From: QHWT01 sp963755695
Lineage (GTDB): Bacteria; Acidobacteriota; Vicinamibacteria; Vicinamibacterales; 2-12-FULL-66-21
DNA: 64,000 nt
Direction: 5' to 3'
Assembly: GCA_963755695.1 (NCBI GenBank)
Contig: CAVWLB010000010.1
Location: 2,294,001 to 2,358,000 of the forward strand
The notes beneath the pieces are model-generated. The model was not told the origin of the DNA and searched no databases. It was given only the letters and a program-made list of their open reading frames with translations. Shown piece after piece: positions 58,594-64,000 of this stretch. The position numbers and the translations under genes were made by a program. The first letter of the stretch is position 1. Each line of letters begins with the position of its first letter.

Positions 58594-59523
58594 ATGCGAA
58601 TCACCGCGGGGTCGAGCATCGGCCGGTACCGGATCGACGAACTGATTGGCGCAAGGGATTCCGGAACGCTCTACCGCGCGTTCGATCCGCAGCACAACCG
58701 CGCGGTAGCGCTGAAGATCCTTGCCCCGGACGAGGGCCCCAGCAAGCAGGACCATGTCGCGCGGTTCGCCCAGGACGCGCGAGCCACTGCGATCATCAAT
58801 CATCCGAACCTTGTCACCGTGTACGACGTGGGCCTCCACGACGGCGCGACGTTCGTCGTGTCCGAGCTCCTGGATGGAGAGACGCTGCGCGCCCGGCTCG
58901 ACGACGGTCCGCTCCCCGCGGCCACCGCACTCGGCTACGCGCGGCAGATCGCCGAGGGGCTCCTGGCCGCGCACCGCCTGGGCCTCGTTCACCGCGATTT
59001 GAGACCGGAGAACATCTTCATCACGCTCGAGGAGCGCGTGAAGATTCTGGACTTCGGACTCGCCCAATGGCATGAGGAGGTCGAGCGTCTGCAGGATCCG
59101 TCTCGCTTGGCAGGGGCCGGGACGTCATTCGGCAGCGTCGCCTGTGTGTCGCCGGAGCAGATTCGTGGACATGCACTCGACGCACGCTCCGACCTCTTCA
59201 GCCTCGGTGCCCTCCTGTACGAGATGGTGGCCGGCGCGCCGGCGTTTCACAGACGATCCATCATCGAAACACTCGACGCGATCCTCCGGGACGAGCCTCC
59301 GTCGCTCGAGGGAACGGACCGGGTGACCTCGGAACTCGAGCACGTGATCCGTCACTGCCTCGAGAAGGATCGAGGGATGCGGTTTCAGTCGGCGCGCGAC
59401 CTGCTGTTCGCGCTCGACCTGGCGTCGCCGTCGCTGCCGCGACGTGGGGCCCTGCACCGCTCGCGCCACGACAGCCTGGCGTGGCTGACCCTGCCGGTCG
59501 GGTCCCTGTTCCGGCTGTTCTGA
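58594..59523 (+). CDS. Stand-alone Ser/Thr protein kinase
   Basis: The 309-residue protein is a kinase domain only: GSSIGRYRIDELIGARDSGTLYRAF, VALKIL, VHRDLRPENIFI (Arg replaces the usual Lys after HRDL), ILDFGLAQ and VSPEQIRGHALDARSDLFSLGALLYEM. There is no sensor or transmembrane segment; the last roughly 35 residues are a basic tail. It should be cytoplasmic. The HRDLR variant is typical of some bacterial kinases but may lower activity. Confidence 0.85.
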   Translation: MRITAGSSIGRYRIDELIGARDSGTLYRAFDPQHNRAVALKILAPDEGPSKQDHVARFAQDARATAIINHPNLVTVYDVGLHDGATFVVSELLDGETLRARLDDGPLPAATALGYARQIAEGLLAAHRLGLVHRDLRPENIFITLEERVKILDFGLAQWHEEVERLQDPSRLAGAGTSFGSVACVSPEQIRGHALDARSDLFSLGALLYEMVAGAPAFHRRSIIETLDAILRDEPPSLEGTDRVTSELEHVIRHCLEKDRGMRFQSARDLLFALDLASPSLPRRGALHRSRHDSLAWLTLPVGSLFRLF

Positions 59524-59599
59524 AACCTCCAGCCGTTCTGAATTTCTTTGGAACAAATTTCCAGTATTTCCGATCAAATCCACCTGCATCAATTCTCTT

Positions 59600-59618
59600 C
59601 CAGAAGAAATTCTTCTGG
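59600..59618. promoter_or_regulatory. Palindromic operator candidate upstream of PadR
   Basis: CCAGAAGAA and TTCTTCTGG form a perfect 9-bp inverted repeat around one A, 19 bp before the PadR start and just before a TGGTGTAAGCT extended -10-like sequence. It is the most AT-rich part of the region. It is a likely autoregulatory PadR binding site, though it does not match the classic ATGT-N8-ACAT. Confidence 0.55.
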
Positions 59619-59637
59619 TGTAAGCTGACCCGTCACC

Positions 59638-59991
59638 ATGGGACGACGACGAAGCAAGGAACGCGACGGAGACATGCTGCTCGGAACCCTCGACATGCTC
59701 GTGCTGCGCACGCTCCTGTTCGGCCCGGCGCACGGCCACACGATTGCGCACGCGATTGAATCGTCTTCCGAGGACGTGCTGCAGGTGGAGCACGGGTCGT
59801 TGTACCCGGCGTTGCACCGCCTCGAAGATCAGGGACTCATCGCCTCGTTCTGGGGCACGTCCGAACGCAATCGAAAGGCAAAGTACTACCGCCTCTCTCC
59901 GGCGGGGCGGAAGCATCTCACCAGCGAGCGCAACCGCTGGGAGACCCTGGTGCGCGCCGTTGGCCGCGTCCTGGGTCCAGCAACGGAGTAA
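59638..59991 (+). CDS. PadR-family transcriptional regulator
   Basis: The 117-residue winged-helix protein contains MLLGTLDMLVLRTLLFGPAHGHTIAHAIE, VEHGSLYPALHRLEDQGLIAS and KYYRLSPAGRKHL, the full PadR domain. In Acidobacteria PadR genes of this size nearly always precede an ADOP permease, as here (the permease ATG is 3 bp after its stop). It probably represses the pair through the palindrome at 59600. Confidence 0.92.
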   Translation: MGRRRSKERDGDMLLGTLDMLVLRTLLFGPAHGHTIAHAIESSSEDVLQVEHGSLYPALHRLEDQGLIASFWGTSERNRKAKYYRLSPAGRKHLTSERNRWETLVRAVGRVLGPATE

Positions 59992-59994
59992 TCA

Positions 59995-62721
59995 ATGAAG
60001 TGGTCGCGATTCTGGCAACGGGAACGGCGCGGCCGAGATCTCGCTCGCGAGCTCGACGCCTATCTGGAAGACGAGATCGAAGATCAGATCGCCGCCGGGA
60101 AACCTGCCGAGGAGGCGCGAACGATGGCCATGCGCAAGCTTGGCAACGTCACGCGCATCCGGGAACAGGAGTACGAACGCAACAGCCTCGTGATGATCGA
60201 GACTCTATGGAAAGACGTGGCGTATGCCTGCCGCCTGCTGCGCCGCAATCCGGGCTTCGCGGCGGTTGCGATGCTCTCGATCGCCCTGGGGATTGGCGCC
60301 AACGCGTCGGTTTTCACGCTCCTCGATCAGGTGATGCTGCGATCGCTGCCAATCGTGCGGCCCAGTGAACTCGTGCTCGTCACCGCAGAAGGGTTTCAAT
60401 ACGGCAACGGGTGGGGCGAAGGTAACGAGCTGTCCTATCCGCGATACGTCGATCTCCGCGACCACAACCAGGTGTTCGCGGGAATGTTCTGCCGCTTCAG
60501 CTTTCCGCTCGATGTGAGCGCCGAGGCGTCGGGGGAGCGCGTCGCTGGCGAGCTCGTCTCCGGCTCGTATTTCCCCGTGCTCGGCGTCACCCCGGCGCTC
60601 GGCCGCGTGTTCGACGGGCGCGACGAGCAGGCACCCGGCGCCAACTCCCTGGTCGTTTTGAGCCACCGATACTGGCAGGAACGGTTTGGGGCCGAGCCGA
60701 GCGTAATCGGGCGCGCGCTGCGGGTAAACAGCCAGCCGATGACGATCGTTGGCGTCGCACGCAAGGGGTTCGAGGGTACGAACCTTGGCGCCGCAACCGA
60801 CGTGTTCGTGCCGATCACGATGTCGCAGCAGCTGACGCCGATGGAGACAGGCCTCAGCGATCGTCAGATGCGCTGGCTGAACGTATTCGGACGATTGAAG
60901 CCGGGCGTCAACGCGACCCAGGCACAGGCTGGCCTTCAGCCGCTCTATACCTCGCGCCTCGAGTTCGAAGTGCAGCAAAAGGGGTTCGAGAGGGCGCCAG
61001 CCAGCGACAAGGCCCGCTTCGTCAAGGGCACCGTGGCGGTCACGCCTGCCGCTTACGGCAAGTCGGATCTCCGCGCGCAACTGACCACACCGCTCTGGAC
61101 GCTGATGGCGATCGGGGCGGGCGTCCTGATCATTGCGTGCGCGAACGTCGCCAATCTGCTGCTGGCGCGAGCGAGTGCCCGGCGCCGCGAGATCGCGGTG
61201 CGGCTCGCCCTCGGCGCAAGTCGCGCACGCATCGTCCGGCAATTGCTCGTCGAGAGCGTGCTGCTCGCGCTGGCGGGAGGCGCCGCAGGCGTGTTGCTGG
61301 CCACCTGGGGCGCACGCGGGCTGCTGGCATTTTTCACGGAACCCGACGTCACGCTGACGGTGACGCCGTGGCCCGATCAGCGGATCCTGGCCTTCAACGT
61401 CCTGATCTGCGTCGCCACTGGCGTGTTGTTCGGACTGGCGCCGGCATGGCAGAGCACGCGTGCGGACATGACGCCTGCGCTGAAAAGTGAATCCGGCGCG
61501 GTGCTGGGTGGCGGCTACGCCCGGCTCCGCAGAGGACTGGTCGTTGCGCAAGTGATGCTGTCGCTGATGCTGCTGGTCGGCGCAGGACTGTTCCTTCGCA
61601 GCCTTCAGAACCTGCTTGCGATAGACGCCGGGTTCGACGCGGCGCGGCTTCTGTCATTCAGTGTCGATCTCGTCCCACATGGCTACAAGCCCGATGAGAG
61701 CAAGCTGTTTGCGAAGACCTTGCTCGAGCGCGTGCGTGCCACGCCCGGCGTCACCGGCGCCGGCTTTGCGTCGCATGCTCTTCTCGAAGGCGGATCGTGG
61801 AATAGCGCGATCACGATTGACGGGCGCGCCTACGATCCCAATCGGGTCGTGGTGACGCACAACAACCTGATCAGTCCCGGCTACTTCGAAGCGATGGGGA
61901 TCCGGATCCTCGCTGGCCGCGACTTCGACACGCGCGACGAACGAACCATCCCTTCCGGCACCGAGGCGCCGCAGCCCAGGGTGGCGATCGTCAACGAGCA
62001 GTTCGTCCAGGAGTATCTGCAGGGACGCCAACCGTTGGGACTTCACGTGGGATTCGGTGCCAATCCCGGATCACAGACGCCCACTGAAATCGTCGGCGTG
62101 GTCACGACCGCCAAGTACACGAGCATGCGGTCGGAGCCGAAGGCGCAATTGTATTTTCCGTATCTCGAAGGGCCATCGGTCATCGGCATGACGGTCTACG
62201 TGCGAACGCTGCAGAAGCCGGAGTCGCTGGCGGAGAGCATGCGCCAGGTGACGCGCCAGCTCGACCCGACGTTGCCGGTCTACAACGTGCGAACCGTGGA
62301 GGAACAGGTCAACCGCTCGCTGGTCAACGAGCGGCTGATTGCCAGCCTTTCGAGCGTGCTCGGGACGCTGGCGACGCTGCTGGCGATGGTCGGTCTATAC
62401 GGCGTGATGTCGTACACCGTCGCACGCCGCACACGCGAGATCGCGATCCGCATGGCGTTCGGCGCGCGTTCGCACCTGGTCGCGTTGTTGGTCGTCCGCG
62501 ACATGCTCGGATTGGTTGCGATCGGGGTGGTGATGGCGCTCCCCGCGCTGTGGTGGTTGAACCGATACGTGGCCAGCGAACTCTACGAGGTCACGCCAAC
62601 CGACCCGGCGACCGTTCTTACAGCCATTGCCGTTCTGCTCGGCGCGGCCGCTCTGGCCGTGTGGGTCCCCTCGAAGCGGGCGCTTCGCGTCAGCCCGATG
62701 GTGGCGCTGAGGGAGGAATGA
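59995..62721 (+). CDS. ADOP/MacB-type ABC transporter permease with prefix domain
   Basis: The 908-residue protein starts with the permease prefix domain (RRGRDLARELDAYLEDEIEDQIAAG to MAMRKLGNVTRIREQEY), then a transmembrane helix (GFAAVAMLSIALGIGANASVF), a MacB_PCD domain, an FtsX core (LWTLMAIGAGVLIIACANVANLLLARASARRREIAVRLALG), a second periplasmic domain and a second FtsX core ending VSPMVALREE. The gene is intact. It is co-transcribed with padR and probably repressed by it. There is no ATPase gene here. Confidence 0.92.
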   Translation: MKWSRFWQRERRGRDLARELDAYLEDEIEDQIAAGKPAEEARTMAMRKLGNVTRIREQEYERNSLVMIETLWKDVAYACRLLRRNPGFAAVAMLSIALGIGANASVFTLLDQVMLRSLPIVRPSELVLVTAEGFQYGNGWGEGNELSYPRYVDLRDHNQVFAGMFCRFSFPLDVSAEASGERVAGELVSGSYFPVLGVTPALGRVFDGRDEQAPGANSLVVLSHRYWQERFGAEPSVIGRALRVNSQPMTIVGVARKGFEGTNLGAATDVFVPITMSQQLTPMETGLSDRQMRWLNVFGRLKPGVNATQAQAGLQPLYTSRLEFEVQQKGFERAPASDKARFVKGTVAVTPAAYGKSDLRAQLTTPLWTLMAIGAGVLIIACANVANLLLARASARRREIAVRLALGASRARIVRQLLVESVLLALAGGAAGVLLATWGARGLLAFFTEPDVTLTVTPWPDQRILAFNVLICVATGVLFGLAPAWQSTRADMTPALKSESGAVLGGGYARLRRGLVVAQVMLSLMLLVGAGLFLRSLQNLLAIDAGFDAARLLSFSVDLVPHGYKPDESKLFAKTLLERVRATPGVTGAGFASHALLEGGSWNSAITIDGRAYDPNRVVVTHNNLISPGYFEAMGIRILAGRDFDTRDERTIPSGTEAPQPRVAIVNEQFVQEYLQGRQPLGLHVGFGANPGSQTPTEIVGVVTTAKYTSMRSEPKAQLYFPYLEGPSVIGMTVYVRTLQKPESLAESMRQVTRQLDPTLPVYNVRTVEEQVNRSLVNERLIASLSSVLGTLATLLAMVGLYGVMSYTVARRTREIAIRMAFGARSHLVALLVVRDMLGLVAIGVVMALPALWWLNRYVASELYEVTPTDPATVLTAIAVLLGAAALAVWVPSKRALRVSPMVALREE

Positions 62722-62730
62722 AATCACTCA

Positions 62731-62787
62731 GGCTTCGGGCTTCGGGCTTCGGGCTCCTGAAGCCTGGAGCCTGGAGCCCGGAGCCCT
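62731..62787. repeat. GGGCTTC word array with hairpin between convergent genes
   Basis: GGCTTCGGGCTTCGGGCTTC is followed by AGCCTGGAGCCTGGAGCCCGG. The two halves are complementary (GGGCTYCGGGCTCC against GGAGCCCGGAGCCC), so the region can fold into a GC-rich hairpin between the stops at 62721 and 62788. Confidence 0.75.
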
Positions 62788-63846
62788 TCAGACTGGCAGC
62801 GACACGCGACGACGATCTCGCGCAGATTCGTAGGCCGCGAACGCCGCCGCCAGCGACGTTCGCGCGTCGCGAATCGTCGCGACCGGCTGTTCTCCGCGCT
62901 CCACACAGTCGATTAAATGCGCCAGCGGCAACGGCGCCGCCGGTGAGAACGGCTCCTCGCTTTGCCGTTCGAGCACCCAGTCGCGCGCCCCGGCGGCCAG
63001 CACAGCGCGGCCGGGTGTGCGGAACCATTGATCGTGAATTTCTCCCCGCGTTCCGACCAGCTCGAGCCGCACCACGCTGTTCTGCTTTGGTGACGGCCCG
63101 GTGGTTCGTGGCGCGTTGATCGTCCATGCCGCCTCGAGCCTCGCGATCGCTCCGTTACTCATCGTGAATGTCGCGTGGCCCCAGTCCTCGACCTCGAGCG
63201 TCTTGTGAACGATGTTCGCCATCCGCGCTTCGACGTCGGCAATGTCGCTGCCGGTGAGCCATCGGAACGCGTCGATCCAGTAAATGCCTTCATCAATGAA
63301 GGCGCCGCCCGGAACACGTCGCGGATCGACGAACCACCCCGGCGTTCCCGATTGATACCAGTCCTCAGCGATTGACCACCGGCACGTCGTGTGGATGACG
63401 GCGAGCTCGCCGATCTCGCCCGCCTCGATCCGCGTCTTCAGATCCGCAAGCCGAAGACGCATGATTCCCTGGAACGGAAAGCAGCAGACGCCCGCCGCTT
63501 CGACCGCGTCAACCATCTGATCCGCCTGAGCCAGGGTCATGGCCATGGGCTTGCCGACGATCAGATGCTTGCCCGCGCCCGCGGCGCGGATTGTCAGGTC
63601 GCACAGGTCCGACACCGGCGTGGCGAGGTGAACGATGTCGACCGGTTCCTGGTCGAGCAGTGCGCCATAGTCGCGATAGCTCTTGATGCCGAAGGCTGCG
63701 GTGAACGTCTCGAGCTGCCCTGGATCGTGCCAGGCCGCGGCGACGAGCTCCGCTTTCGGATACTCGGCAAGCGCGCGCGCCAGGTTGTACGCCGAATACC
63801 AGTGGCCGAGACCGAGAATCGCCACCCGCCATTTTCTGGTCGTCAC
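62788..63846 (-). CDS. Gfo/Idh/MocA-family oxidoreductase
   Basis: The 352-residue protein begins MTTRKWRVAILGLGHWYSAYNLARALAEYP, a Rossmann NAD(P) site. It contains DIVHLATPVSDLC, GKHLIVGKPMAMTLAQADQMVDAVE with the EKP-type Lys (here GKP), and the C-terminal sheet SIAEDWYQSGTPGWFVDPRRVPGGAFIDEGIYWIDAFRWLTG. It has no leader, unlike the 27298 paralogue, so it is cytoplasmic. The substrate is probably a sugar or inositol. Confidence 0.87.
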   Translation of the reverse strand: MTTRKWRVAILGLGHWYSAYNLARALAEYPKAELVAAAWHDPGQLETFTAAFGIKSYRDYGALLDQEPVDIVHLATPVSDLCDLTIRAAGAGKHLIVGKPMAMTLAQADQMVDAVEAAGVCCFPFQGIMRLRLADLKTRIEAGEIGELAVIHTTCRWSIAEDWYQSGTPGWFVDPRRVPGGAFIDEGIYWIDAFRWLTGSDIADVEARMANIVHKTLEVEDWGHATFTMSNGAIARLEAAWTINAPRTTGPSPKQNSVVRLELVGTRGEIHDQWFRTPGRAVLAAGARDWVLERQSEEPFSPAAPLPLAHLIDCVERGEQPVATIRDARTSLAAAFAAYESARDRRRVSLPV

Positions 63847-63918
63847 GCCCGCAGTCTATCGGATCGAGCTCCGTGATCGTGTTCGCGACGCGCGAATGAG
63901 GGTAAGCTCTCGGAGCGC

Positions 63919-64000
63919 ATGAGCCCGCCCGCAGCGTCCACTCTCCTTCTCATCACGTTCACCGGCGTCGCCCTGGTGGTACTGCTGATCACCTGGCTGC
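63919..64000 (+). CDS. Start of a membrane protein (possible GntP-type permease), cut by window end
   Basis: The ATG at 63919 is preceded by GGAG and reads MSPPAASTLLLITFTGVALVVLLITWL, one hydrophobic helix before the window ends. The pattern resembles the first helix of GntP gluconate permeases, but 27 residues are too few to decide. Confidence 0.4.
   Translation, partial: MSPPAASTLLLITFTGVALVVLLITWL

Overview
The window is high-GC DNA that reads like a soil Acidobacteriota genome, probably of the Vicinamibacteria type. This is inferred from the gene repertoire: PknB-type kinases fused to TPR or beta-propeller modules, ADOP/MacB-type permeases with a PadR regulator, PSD1/DUF1549-DUF1553 plus DUF1501 gene pairs, PQQ dehydrogenases fused to cytochrome c, and a great many twin-arginine (Tat) leaders. 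No taxonomic marker is present except a tRNA-Leu(CAG).

Layout. 1-5.4 kb: remnant of a kinase-linked beta-propeller gene split by an IS630-family element with TA target duplication, a Ser/Thr kinase-TPR gene, a broken DinB gene and tRNA-Leu. 5.4-10.8 kb: ADOP permease, an exported SelA-like PLP enzyme and an amidohydrolase. 10.9-22.8 kb: DUF362 protein, three enolase-superfamily proteins, ApbE, a ceramidase-like protein, a mannonate dehydratase homologue and two RraA-family proteins. 22.9-33.2 kb: mutarotase-like protein, two PQQ/cytochrome c dehydrogenases, an esterase, Gfo/Idh/MocA, a TIM-barrel isomerase and a second SelA-like enzyme. 33.2-40.8 kb: DUF1501 and DUF1549/1553 proteins, exported RidA, a BACON-repeat lipoprotein and an ABM monooxygenase. 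41.2-46.4 kb: MFS carrier, TIM-barrel isomerase, a fourth enolase-superfamily protein and an alpha-L-fucosidase. 46.5-53 kb: RodZ-like HTH/RDD protein, glycogen synthase, a PQQ-like propeller protein, a methyltransferase with a signal peptide, a CxxU selenoprotein and a MetE-like protein. 54.1-58.3 kb: a split-borosin RiPP cassette (methyltransferase plus precursor peptide) downstream of a kinase-TPR gene and a sigma factor. 58.6-64 kb: kinase, PadR, ADOP permease, Gfo/Idh/MocA and a partial membrane protein.

How it fits together. Sixteen proteins between 7.9 and 54 kb carry a twin-arginine leader. Several belong to families that normally act on sugars and sugar acids in the cytoplasm. With the PQQ dehydrogenases, mutarotase-like protein and fucosidase they suggest oxidation of sugars to aldonic acids, followed by dehydration and cleavage, outside the inner membrane. 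This is an inference from families and leaders.

The two strongest discoveries are (i) a borosin pair at 54.1-55.2 kb, where the methyltransferase keeps the Arg/Tyr/Tyr catalytic spacing of OphMA and the 74-residue upstream peptide ends in a short core-like tail, and (ii) an AhpD/CMD-type peroxidase-like gene at 51.1-51.7 kb with an in-frame UGA in place of the second cysteine of its redox motif, followed by a bacterial SECIS-like hairpin. A third unexplained layer is a set of intergenic arrays built from short degenerate words, some folding into very long inverted repeats.

Many genes carry single-base indels, mostly +1, clustered in patches. Because the frames on either side stay conserved, I regard most of them as sequence errors and annotate those genes as frameshifted coding sequences.
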